This document shows positions 52,987-61,195 of a stretch of DNA of 64,000 nt, one piece after another. A program made the translations under genes and the position numbers. Positions within the stretch are counted from its first letter, which is position 1; every line of letters begins with the position of its first letter. Under the pieces are notes generated by a model, which saw nothing but the letters and a program-made list of their open reading frames with translations, was not told where the DNA came from and did not search any database. The stretch comes from Desulfurococcales archaeon (GTDB taxonomy: Archaea > Thermoproteota > Thermoprotei_A > Sulfolobales > Desulfurococcaceae). The DNA is taken from the NCBI GenBank assembly GCA_027022365.1, contig JALVYU010000030.1:29140-93139 (forward strand). Reading direction: 5' to 3'.

Positions 52987-55374
52987 ATGACCCCCTACCG
53001 TAGGAGAATCATAGTCGTGATGGTTGTTGTAGCCCTTGTGGCTACGGCTTTATTGGCTGGACTAAGGCTTAGAGGTAGTGGTGAATCAGGGGTTTCATTC
53101 AGGGTCATGGATTCACGGGAGGTTTCCTCTTTTCTCGAAAGTATAAGTGTTAGTGGGTCGTTTTCATGGCTACTGGGCGGGCTGGCACGACCCAAAGGCT
53201 ATATAAGGATCCTTGATTCTCCGCCCTACACGATGGTCTCCCCTAACCCGAGGCCTCTGATGGAGGGTATGTATGATGTCGAGCCCTACAACCTGACGTT
53301 TTATCTCGAGGATGTATTGGGGGAGAAGCATGAGACGCTGTATAGCGGGGTCTACAGGACTAGCTATGGCGCAGTGATCTACGTAGATATAATGGTTTAT
53401 GGGGAGGGATCAAGGGAGAGAGCCCTAGCCATAATATATGCGGGGATAAACGATACGGCTGCATGGGACAGGCTTGTCGCCGGGTACGTTGTCCTCTCCG
53501 GCCTGGGATACAAGACCGTTAGGGACGCGTTGCTCCAAATATATGGTATTTACAAGTACGGGGGATACCGGCCCGGCCTAGTCCTATGGAGGATCCCCTT
53601 CCCCTCACGGGGAGGCAGGATAGTTGTTGATGGCCGCCAGATCCCGTTGGACGCACTGGTAGCTCTCTCGATGCCCTTGTATCCCCTGACAAGCAGTCTA
53701 GGATGGCTAGAACAAACGGTTGAGACGCTGTACTGGGCGCTGGTGGGTCAGCCAGCGTTTAGCCTGGCATTAAGACTAACGTATCCGCCGGGAGCGAGTC
53801 CGAGGGACATATATGTAGGGGATTTGCCGAGGATTCTAAGGGCGATAGCTTATCCCGGCGTAGTGTATAGTAGCCCCGGAGAGATCTACGAGACACCATT
53901 GATCATGAGGCTCAAAGGCGTAGGGGTTTGCGGGGACTTCAGCCTCTCCGCCATGATCCTGGGTGATTCCGGTTTCTCAGCCCCCGTGTTGAAGCTGAGC
54001 GGGAGAGACCCTAGGACTGGCCAGCCTCACAGCATCGCCGTCCTCCTGGTACCCTCTGAAATATACGGTGAGGGCGTGACGGGGATCGATATAGATGGTG
54101 ATGGTGTTCCCGACACCCTTATAAAGATCACGGACACGGCCGGACTTCCCTGGAGTCTACTCGAGAAAGCAGGGTTCACGGAAAGCTATATCCTGGATCC
54201 CGGCCCCACCCTCTATAGTGTTGACCCACCGCTCAACAAGGGGACGTCTAACTGGGTCTACTGCTTCCTTGCAGGGTACCCGCTCCTATACCGCGGCCTC
54301 CCCAGGGTTCTCCGCATGCCGTGGTCTAACGAGACATTAGGGCTTATGCGGCAAATATTCATGGAGAAGACCGGCGAGGAGCCCCCTTCCACGAACACGT
54401 ACATATTAGCAGCGTGGGCTTATACTAGAAAACTCATCACGCCCGACAGGTACTACTGGATCGTAAACACTACCCTGGAGACGCCGCCTGAGAGAGTAGC
54501 GGAGCTGATCACGGGATATATGCCGGTCAATACCAGTCTTTACGCCGGGCTAAATCCCTGGTGCGAAGTAGCCGCCTTCTTTCTCGAGAAATACATGGGG
54601 CCAAAAACAACCGGAGAACGAGGAGTACTGCTTGGCGGTAAAGGAGAATACGTTGCCGCCGAACAAGTGCTGGGAGCGGTCTGGAGGGCATACAGCGGCA
54701 CAACAACAATTGTTACCAAGAACCTAGTAGTGGTAGGCCTCAGGCCTACGTACAGGAATGTCATCAAAGACGGTCTGCCGTTAAACATATTCACCGGCTG
54801 GACATCGGCTCGTGGGAGAACAATAAGCGTTTGGCTCGAACCATTAAATCTAGCGAAATACGTTTATGGCTCGACGGTAGTCCTTGATGGCCGCGTGGCC
54901 CACACTACAATAGTAATGCCTCCCCTCAGCGATAAGCTCATCAAGATAAACAGTACCTACATCCTCTTAGTACAAGAGAGAACGGCTTGCCCAGACATCA
55001 TAGTTACCGCCAAGATCATTCCCTCCTACCCGTACCCGACGTACACCTACTACAAGCTCGAACACATATACGGTACAAACATAATAGTGAGAATAATGGG
55101 GGAGGCCCTCGATAGAGAGCTAAGTTTATCAATCATATTGTCGGGGATACCGCCCGTGGAGCCGGAGATGATAAATCCCTATGTGTTCACGCCGAACAAG
55201 ACATTTACAACACTACCCTATAATGCAACCTATAACGGATACCTTAATATCACCATAAACACCGGTGTCGCCGCACCGGTGCAGGCCAACACTATAATCG
55301 GCGTCAAAATATCGGGGAATACCTGTATAAACATCTACATATTATTGCCGTCGAAGCAGATCGCCCGGTACTGA
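52987..55374 (+). CDS. Large transglutaminase-like surface protein B
   Basis: Paralogue of the protein at 38737; 795 residues from ATG 52987 (TTG 52984 also possible). N-terminal anchor VVMVVVALVATALLAGLRLR (approximate). Core: RLKGVGVCGDFSLSAMILG with Cys 315, QPHSIAVLLVP (His), GIDIDGDGVPDTLI (Asp, Ca-like loop) and a shared TAGLPWSLLEKAGF stretch matching TAKVPLNLLVKAGF of protein A. The rest is beta-rich with Asn/Thr/Tyr and possible N-glycosylation sites. Codon use is more GC-rich than in protein A. Presumably anchored outside the cell. Confidence 0.75.
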   Translation: MTPYRRRIIVVMVVVALVATALLAGLRLRGSGESGVSFRVMDSREVSSFLESISVSGSFSWLLGGLARPKGYIRILDSPPYTMVSPNPRPLMEGMYDVEPYNLTFYLEDVLGEKHETLYSGVYRTSYGAVIYVDIMVYGEGSRERALAIIYAGINDTAAWDRLVAGYVVLSGLGYKTVRDALLQIYGIYKYGGYRPGLVLWRIPFPSRGGRIVVDGRQIPLDALVALSMPLYPLTSSLGWLEQTVETLYWALVGQPAFSLALRLTYPPGASPRDIYVGDLPRILRAIAYPGVVYSSPGEIYETPLIMRLKGVGVCGDFSLSAMILGDSGFSAPVLKLSGRDPRTGQPHSIAVLLVPSEIYGEGVTGIDIDGDGVPDTLIKITDTAGLPWSLLEKAGFTESYILDPGPTLYSVDPPLNKGTSNWVYCFLAGYPLLYRGLPRVLRMPWSNETLGLMRQIFMEKTGEEPPSTNTYILAAWAYTRKLITPDRYYWIVNTTLETPPERVAELITGYMPVNTSLYAGLNPWCEVAAFFLEKYMGPKTTGERGVLLGGKGEYVAAEQVLGAVWRAYSGTTTIVTKNLVVVGLRPTYRNVIKDGLPLNIFTGWTSARGRTISVWLEPLNLAKYVYGSTVVLDGRVAHTTIVMPPLSDKLIKINSTYILLVQERTACPDIIVTAKIIPSYPYPTYTYYKLEHIYGTNIIVRIMGEALDRELSLSIILSGIPPVEPEMINPYVFTPNKTFTTLPYNATYNGYLNITINTGVAAPVQANTIIGVKISGNTCINIYILLPSKQIARY

Positions 55375-55494
55375 TGCTGTAATACACGGGACAATGTATG
55401 GGGAGCACGGCCATCTACAAGGGGCCTCGACGCCAACCGGTTCTCGGTAAAGATAATAGTAGCGGGTATGAGCGTGTGCTGGCTTGAACGCATA

Positions 55495-55818
55495 TTATTT
55501 TAAAGAATTAAGTCTGGAGCGTACAGCAACTGGTAGGACAACGTGTTCAGCCACAACTAGCTCTACGTCTGAGCGTAGTGGCAATGGCTTCTCCGATCTT
55601 GTTAATACCGTGAATCCTCCGTACTTCGCCGCGTAGATATAGGTTTTCCTCTTGCGGACGACGCCCTCATTCTTAACGGCCAAAACAACGACGGCGTCTC
55701 GTCCAAGCCTGTTAATGATCTTGAGGAACTCAGTGGGCTTCATAATAAGGAACCCATAGACAAACATGGTTTCCGAAGCGTATAGGCCGGGCGGTACAGC
55801 GGTGTATGTGGGCGTCAT
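55495..55818 (-). CDS. Small protein of unknown function
   Basis: Unrecognised, 107 residues from ATG 55818, which has a GGTG ten bases upstream; starts at 55929, 55767 and 55743 are in frame. The core from about 55743 reads KPTEFLKIINRLGRDAVVVL, then KRKTYIYAAKYGGFTVLTRS and VELVVAEHVVLPVAVRS, a plausible small alpha/beta fold with alternating strands. No motifs. It lies alone between the surface protein B gene and the corrinoid cluster. Confidence 0.45.
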   Translation of the reverse strand: MTPTYTAVPPGLYASETMFVYGFLIMKPTEFLKIINRLGRDAVVVLAVKNEGVVRKRKTYIYAAKYGGFTVLTRSEKPLPLRSDVELVVAEHVVLPVAVRSRLNSLK

Positions 55819-56062
55819 TGAGATACACCATATATGCTTGTTGCTGAAATCGATTGTTATTAATATGATGTGGATCGTCATAAATCCTTTGTTCTCTTCT
55901 TGCCCGTAAACAGGCTTCCCCTTCATCAACGACGTGGTATTCTTTCGTGCTATATACGTATTGTCTTGTGTATGTATTTGTATTGATTAGCGATAGTCTT
56001 ATTTTATCTCCCGGACATTTTCTTGGGTAATAAGCACGGATGTTAGGAGGTGCTCCTCGGCT

Positions 56063-56854
56063 TTGGCCTTGTTGCCCGTGATAGCTGAGACTGTGTTCCG
56101 CAGCAGGGATTCGATCGAGAGGATTGTCCCGCGTCTCAGGGGTTTGGTCGAAGCATTTGATCTTCCTGAGAGCCCGTTGGGTCTTCCGATGCCTTCCTCG
56201 ATCCCCTTGTCCGTGTTTCTGAGCCTCGGCTATGGTGTCAGTGTTATTCCTCACGTCAGGCTCTTAGACCATAACGAGCTGGGGCTGATCTCGCTTATCC
56301 AGGGCCTCTGGCTCTCTGGTGTTGACAAGGTATTATTGACTATAGGTGATAAACCCGGGATCGGCAGGGCCCTTTGTGGATGGGAGAGGAGCGAGGAGGC
56401 CGTCGAGTGGATCAAGAGGTATGAGCCGAGTATGAGTGTTGGCCTCATCATCAGCCTTAACTACTCGTTAGACAGGATCGTCGAGAGGTTGAGGTCGCAG
56501 GCCGACTTCTTCTATGTCATGTACTTATCAGGGGAGACAATGGAGAAGTACGAGAAGGTCGTGGCAGCGGCGCGGAGGCTCGGCAAGAAGATCATGCCAT
56601 ACCTGATCATCCGTACAAGGAGGAATGAAGAAATAATAGAGCATCTAGGCCAGCCCCACGTAGACATCGAGGATCTAGAGGTGTGGGCGGCGATGCTGAG
56701 GGATAAGGCTGACGCAGTAATCCTGAGCGTTCCCGGGGACCGTCAGGGCCTTGTCGAGGCGGTTGAGATCGCCCGGAGGGCATCCCGGATAACAGTCTAT
56801 ACACGGCCCCGGGAGGCCGGGGATCTAGAAGAGGATGTGGGTGAGGATAATTGA
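56063..56854 (+). CDS. Divergent methylenetetrahydrofolate-reductase-like protein
   Basis: A 263-residue TIM-barrel protein distantly like MetF. Conserved-looking points: Glu in LPVIAETVFRSRDSIERIV, SVIPHVRLLDHNELGLISLI (MetF H-x-x-x-x-x-x-N-type loop) and KVLLTIGDKPG, matching the L-x-GD-PP loop. Would reduce a methylene-pterin to methyl-pterin with FAD, but key FAD contacts cannot be verified by eye. TTG 56063 follows a strong AGGAGGTG. Its stop overlaps the MetE-like gene start by 4 bp; the cluster context (MetE core, corrinoid protein, RACE) strongly supports a C1 role. Confidence 0.72.
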   Translation: MALLPVIAETVFRSRDSIERIVPRLRGLVEAFDLPESPLGLPMPSSIPLSVFLSLGYGVSVIPHVRLLDHNELGLISLIQGLWLSGVDKVLLTIGDKPGIGRALCGWERSEEAVEWIKRYEPSMSVGLIISLNYSLDRIVERLRSQADFFYVMYLSGETMEKYEKVVAAARRLGKKIMPYLIIRTRRNEEIIEHLGQPHVDIEDLEVWAAMLRDKADAVILSVPGDRQGLVEAVEIARRASRITVYTRPREAGDLEEDVGEDN

Positions 56855-57810
56855 TCAGGACAAGCCATGTAGGTAGTTTCCCCTTCACCTACAAGCCCGG
56901 GATAATCTGTAAGATAATGGGTGAGCTCCGAAGAATAGGGCTCGACGCTCCTCCTTATCCCCAGGTACGTGATTTCGTAGAAATATATCTTGACCCCTTC
57001 GTCGAGGCCGGCCTGCTCGAGAAGAGGAACGGCTTCTACCACGCCGATCCAGACAGCCTTATAGGCGCTGAGCCGCCCCTCCCCGTCCTCCGCGAGGCAG
57101 AGGAAGCAGCGGAGTGCAGGGAGGGCTTCAAGTGGCTCCGAGGCCCCGTGACCGGTGTCTTCACACTCGCGAGCAAGATATACTGGAGGGAAGGCCTCGG
57201 CCTAGAAAACACCCTCCTAGCCAAAAAGGATGTGGTCAGGGGCTTCCTGGCGCGCTACGTTAGGAGGGCGGCGGAGAAACTCGTCGGTCTAGGCTACAAT
57301 ATAATCTTCTTCGACGAGCCGATCCTGGGCGTGATGGTCGGTAGGAGGAGGATCCTGTACGGATACGGCGAGGAGGACATCCGGGGTCTCTACACCAATA
57401 TAATGAAGGGCCTCCCCGCTGAGAAGGGCATCCACGTCTGCGGGAGGGTCTCGGACAAGTTGTTCCAGCTATTAACGAGCATAGATGAGCTGAGATACAT
57501 AAACCTGGAATTCCACGACAGCCGGAGAAACCTTCAAGTAATAGATCCGGAAGCCCTCGAGCGGGGAGACAAGATCCTGGCTCCCGGTGTTGCGAGCTCT
57601 AAGCGGCCCGTCGTGGAGCCCGTGGAGGATATCCGGGGCCTCCTAAAGGAAGTATACGTGAGGGCTGGGGGGAGGATAGACCTAGTATCCGCCGACTGCG
57701 GCTTCGGAGGCCTAAGCGGGGCGCTCCCCGAGGAGGATCTATGGGGTATTGTTCTCGGTAAGCTAAAGAACATAGTCTATGCGGTTAGGGGGCTCGGGGA
57801 GAACCCGTAG
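56851..57810 (+). CDS. Core MetE-like (cobalamin-independent-type) methyltransferase
   Basis: A 319-residue protein corresponding to the catalytic C-terminal half of MetE/UROD-fold methyltransferases, lacking the N-terminal half that binds methyltetrahydrofolate in full MetE. N-terminus RTSHVGSFPFTYKPG, FDEPILG at 154-160, and a complete zinc site: H195 and C197 (GIHVCGRV), E220 (YINLEF) and C283 (SADCGFGG). The zinc activates a thiol such as homocysteine. Core methionine synthases of this size in archaea and some bacteria take methyl from corrinoid proteins; one is encoded next door. TTG start, 4-bp overlap with the MetF-like gene. Confidence 0.87.
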   Translation: MIRTSHVGSFPFTYKPGIICKIMGELRRIGLDAPPYPQVRDFVEIYLDPFVEAGLLEKRNGFYHADPDSLIGAEPPLPVLREAEEAAECREGFKWLRGPVTGVFTLASKIYWREGLGLENTLLAKKDVVRGFLARYVRRAAEKLVGLGYNIIFFDEPILGVMVGRRRILYGYGEEDIRGLYTNIMKGLPAEKGIHVCGRVSDKLFQLLTSIDELRYINLEFHDSRRNLQVIDPEALERGDKILAPGVASSKRPVVEPVEDIRGLLKEVYVRAGGRIDLVSADCGFGGLSGALPEEDLWGIVLGKLKNIVYAVRGLGENP

Positions 57811-57818
57811 CTGGGTGG

Positions 57819-58526
57819 TTGATCGTGGGGTGTCCCGATGAGGTCAAAGAGGAGATCAGGGAGTGCCTCGTCGACCTGGACAGGGACTGTGTGCTCGAAA
57901 AGGTGGAGGATGCTCTGAGCCAGGGGTGTAGTGCTACAGAACTTGTCCTCGGCCCGATGAGCGAGGCCATGCAGGAGATCGGCAGGCTCTATGAGGAGGG
58001 CGAATACTTTATCGCGGAGCTGATGGAGGCCGCGGAGATCTTTAAGGAGGCTATGAAGAGGCTCAAGCCCCTCCTCCAGGAGGAGGCGCGGAGGAGGGGC
58101 GGCGGCTCCAAGCTCAGGATAGTGATCGGCACCGTTAAGGGCGACATACACGATATAGGTAAGTCGCTCGTAGCAACAATGCTTGAGGCCGCCGGCTACG
58201 AGGTAATAGACCTAGGCGTCGACGTCCCCCCGGAGAAGTTTGTTGAAGCAGTCAAGAAGTACAAGCCCCGAGTACTGGCTATGAGCGCTCTCCTGACGAG
58301 CACGGCCAAGCGCATGAGGGAAGTCATAGATCTCCTCGAGAAGGAGGGACTACGCGACAAGGTATACATCATAGTCGGCGGAGCGGCCGTGACCCCGGGC
58401 TTCGCGGAGGAGATAGGTGCTGACGCATATGGCGGTACAGCTGTAGACGCAGTCAACATCGTGAAAAACATTAGCCGCAGGGGAAAACAGGGGAACCAGG
58501 AGATACGCGGGGAAGCGGCCACCTAG
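57819..58526 (+). CDS. Methyl-carrier corrinoid protein
   Basis: Small corrinoid protein of the MtaC/MtbC/MetH-B12 type, 235 residues. N-terminal four-helix cap (about 1-95) with LGPMSEAMQEIGRLYEEGEY, then the Rossmann B12 domain with the cobalt-ligand motif D109-x-H111-x-x-G114 (KGDIHDIGKSLV), ALLTST and VGGAAVT. Carries a methyl group as methylcob(III)amide between two methyltransferases; the MetE-like protein encoded 8 bases upstream is the likely acceptor enzyme. A methyl-loading enzyme is not obvious. Start TTG 57819. Confidence 0.93.
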   Translation: MIVGCPDEVKEEIRECLVDLDRDCVLEKVEDALSQGCSATELVLGPMSEAMQEIGRLYEEGEYFIAELMEAAEIFKEAMKRLKPLLQEEARRRGGGSKLRIVIGTVKGDIHDIGKSLVATMLEAAGYEVIDLGVDVPPEKFVEAVKKYKPRVLAMSALLTSTAKRMREVIDLLEKEGLRDKVYIIVGGAAVTPGFAEEIGADAYGGTAVDAVNIVKNISRRGKQGNQEIRGEAAT

Positions 58527-58572
58527 TCCCGCATTATGGAAGCGGTGAAGGCCCCTGCTCCTCGTGGACAGC

Positions 58573-58622
58573 GTGGCCACCGAGAAGATAGCAGGTTTAC
58601 TAAACATCTTCTCCCCGGCCAC
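58573..58622 (+). ncRNA. Stable nested hairpin in the corrinoid cluster
   Basis: In the 201-bp gap between the corrinoid-protein and RACE genes, outer arms GTGGCC/GGCCAC enclose inner 8-bp arms GAGAAGAT/ATCTTCTC with a loop containing GTTTA-C-TAAAC. It may be a leader, attenuator or processing stem; it does not match the cobalamin riboswitch box I know. Confidence 0.45.
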
Positions 58623-58727
58623 TCCTCAGCTTTCCGTATCGGTGGGAATACATGGTCGTAGCTGTGGTGCATGGCCCGGTACTAGGGTACCTCGATTTTT
58701 CCCGGCCACGTTGATGGCGGGTTCTTC

Positions 58728-60398
58728 ATGGATAGCATTATAAGCCGGGTGAATAAGACCAGATTGTACTTGGAGGTAGGAATGGATCAGGGGAAGGTTA
58801 GAGTTACCGTTGAGGGCTACGGAGACATCTATGTCGAGAAGGGCTCGCTACTGGGCAGGGCCCTTGAGGGATTAGGGCTGGTTTCTCTCCCGTGCCGTGG
58901 CCAAGGACTATGTGGTTTATGCCGTGTCGAAGTACTGTCTGACGGGTTATCGAGTCCTACTGAGCGCGAGAGAATAGTTCTCGGCCGGGAACTCCCCCGG
59001 GTCCGCCTCGCCTGCCAGGCGAGAGTCACGGGCTACACGAGGATCAGGGTTCCCGAGCAGAAGCCGGGTGTTCGCCTCGAGAAGAAGTTCATGTTGCCTA
59101 GGCTGAGGAGACTATATCCTATCATAGAGATACTGGATCTGAAGCCCGGGGAGAAGCCCGTAGACGTCGATCTCATCGTGTCCTCCGGCCTCCATGAGGG
59201 GAGACGCTACGCAGTAACATACGGAAAACAAATGATAAACTCTACGGATAAACGCCCGGATAACATGCTCCTCGTAGATATGGGTACGACAACCCTAACC
59301 ATGATCAAGGTAGGGCTGGATGGCAAGGCCCGTTCAAGCCTAGTGATGCTGAACCCGCTGTACAAGTACGGGCTAGACATCGTGTCCCGCGGCGAGAAAG
59401 CATCAGAGGATCAGAGGGTAGCACTGGAGATGAAGAGAACAATAATCGAAACATTTCTCAGAATAGCCGATCAAGGGACGGCCCTAGTCCTTGCCGCTGG
59501 GAACACTATCAACACCTATTTGGCCGCAGGGTTGCCCGTGGAGAGCCTGGTTGAGTACCCGTATCAGCCTCCTGTGCGTGGATCGATACTGGTGCCTGTC
59601 AACCCCCCGGTTATACTAGCACCAACAATAGCAGGCCAAGTAGGAGGAGACATGCTGATGAACCTCCTCGCAACACAGCATATGCGGGTCAAAAAACCAT
59701 ATATGGTCATCGACATCGGCACTAACGCGGAGATAGCCTTAGTCACAGAGGACGAGGTCCTCGTGTCGAGCGCGCCAGCGGGCCCGGCGATAGAGGGCTA
59801 TGTCGGGAGGGGATCGTGGGGTGGGCGTGGAGGAGTATACATGGTCGAAGTTGGCGGCACGGATAAGCCTGTCTTCAGGGTACATGGTGATCCCCGGAGG
59901 GGCTTCATGGGATCCGGGATCCTCTCGCTCGTTTACGGCCTATATGTCAACGGGTTCATTGATCGGTCCGGGAGATTCGTCAGGGGATACGAGATCATAG
60001 GTGGGGTGAAGGCCTTCGTAATAGATAGGATGAACAACCTCTACTTCACCCAGAAGGATCTGAGGGAGGTACAGAAAGCCCTCGCCGCGATCAAGGCTGG
60101 CTGGAAGATCGTGTTGGAGGAGTCGGGCCTAAGCCCCAATGAACTATCCCGGGTGATCATTACCGGCAGGCCTGTCCAGAGCCTCGGCCGGGACATAGTG
60201 TCCGGGCTCGGCCTGTCGCCGGCGCGGCGTACTAAGATCATGGCCAATCTCGTCCCCTACGGCCTACACCTCTACGCGTTCTCCGCGAGATACAGGGGGC
60301 TCGCCCGCCGGCTAATAGGGATGACGAGGCACATCGTCCTTGCGGGAAGCCGCTACGCGGATAAGTGGGTGAGCTCCCTGCGGCTCGGCCCCGGCTAA
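58728..60398 (+). CDS. Reductive activator of corrinoid enzymes (RACE)
   Basis: A 556-residue ATP-dependent activase that reduces inactive cob(II)alamin to cob(I)alamin. N-terminal plant-type [2Fe-2S] ferredoxin domain with C56, C62, C65 and C96 (LPCRGQGLCGLC...ACQARV); then a linker and the ASKHA-like DUF4445 domain with VDMGTTTLTMIKVGLDG, a second phosphate loop VIDIGTNAEIALV, and SSAPAGPAIEGYVGRGSWGG. No extra C-terminal 4Fe-4S (RamA) domain is visible. Serves the corrinoid protein encoded upstream; presence of a repair enzyme means the carrier turns over cob(I). Confidence 0.93.
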   Translation: MDSIISRVNKTRLYLEVGMDQGKVRVTVEGYGDIYVEKGSLLGRALEGLGLVSLPCRGQGLCGLCRVEVLSDGLSSPTERERIVLGRELPRVRLACQARVTGYTRIRVPEQKPGVRLEKKFMLPRLRRLYPIIEILDLKPGEKPVDVDLIVSSGLHEGRRYAVTYGKQMINSTDKRPDNMLLVDMGTTTLTMIKVGLDGKARSSLVMLNPLYKYGLDIVSRGEKASEDQRVALEMKRTIIETFLRIADQGTALVLAAGNTINTYLAAGLPVESLVEYPYQPPVRGSILVPVNPPVILAPTIAGQVGGDMLMNLLATQHMRVKKPYMVIDIGTNAEIALVTEDEVLVSSAPAGPAIEGYVGRGSWGGRGGVYMVEVGGTDKPVFRVHGDPRRGFMGSGILSLVYGLYVNGFIDRSGRFVRGYEIIGGVKAFVIDRMNNLYFTQKDLREVQKALAAIKAGWKIVLEESGLSPNELSRVIITGRPVQSLGRDIVSGLGLSPARRTKIMANLVPYGLHLYAFSARYRGLARRLIGMTRHIVLAGSRYADKWVSSLRLGPG

Positions 60399-60468
60399 GA
60401 CTTGTCTCGTATGGTCATATTAATATATGGCTTAAACGTCTGATAATAGATAGTAGGGTGATAAGTAT

Positions 60469-60867
60469 ATGTCCGGTAAACCAACGACATCATTCATCCT
60501 CGTCCTCATAGCCGCGATAATAGTGATATTGTTCGGCATATCCACCCTAGTAAACACCAGCTATGTACTACCCATTGTCGGCGGGTCAGCGGCCTCGTGG
60601 ATCGCGAGGATAGTGGTGGCGATCTCGATATGGTGGTTCATCTGCGGAGGCATACTCCTAATAGCGTCGTCCTGGATCAGAAGCGGAGAACCAAACAAAG
60701 TAAGGAATGGAGGAATAGTAGCGATAATATTCAGCATACTAACACTCAACCTCATCGTAATAATACTGGGCCTAATAGGCGGCGTACTCGCACTGACATG
60801 GAAACCTTCAACCAAGATTAGTTCTCTGAAGGAGATGGCTGAGCAAAAACTCGAGGAGACAATATAG
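60469..60867 (+). CDS. Small four-helix membrane protein
   Basis: Unrecognised 132-residue protein with about four membrane helices (about 8-28, 40-62, 63-80, 90-112), a charged loop at 80-90 (RSGEPNKVRNGG) and a short acidic C-terminal tail (SLKEMAEQKLEETI). It resembles DUF4064-like proteins only in layout. Single gene between the RACE gene and a non-coding stretch. Confidence 0.7.
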   Translation: MSGKPTTSFILVLIAAIIVILFGISTLVNTSYVLPIVGGSAASWIARIVVAISIWWFICGGILLIASSWIRSGEPNKVRNGGIVAIIFSILTLNLIVIILGLIGGVLALTWKPSTKISSLKEMAEQKLEETI

Positions 60868-61195
60868 GAGAGATCATGGTAAAACGGTGTAGCGTTGCTA
60901 AATGATATTGGAAAAATAGAAGAATAGGTTTTTAACCTACTTGTTTTATCCTAATCGTAATTCTCAATATTACCTCGATGATTTCTATATCTTAATCGTT
61001 AATAGGATCAAGTAGATGGGTTTCTCTCAGTAAATACCGATCATATATGACCACATATTTTAGTAGGAAAACAGCCCCTGATAACACGGCCGTTCCGTAT
61101 ACCTGTAATGTTGAAGCAGTGAAGATATGTAAGGGTAACCTTATGTCCTAAAACATACAAGTATTTTCGTGACTCATAGCGGAGGTGTAGCGGTT
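60868..61195. other. Non-coding stretch before the Thr-rich gene
   Basis: About 330 bases, AT-rich, no coding frame. An inverted repeat TAGGTT-TTT-AACCTA (60925-60939) followed by T-rich sequence may end the previous transcript. GGAGGTG at 61181-61187 is the ribosome site of the next gene. Nothing else is recognisable. Confidence 0.5.

Noticed and set aside
58573..58622. Cobalamin riboswitch
   Set aside because: The conserved cobalamin-box sequence and multi-stem core are not present; only a simple nested hairpin is seen.
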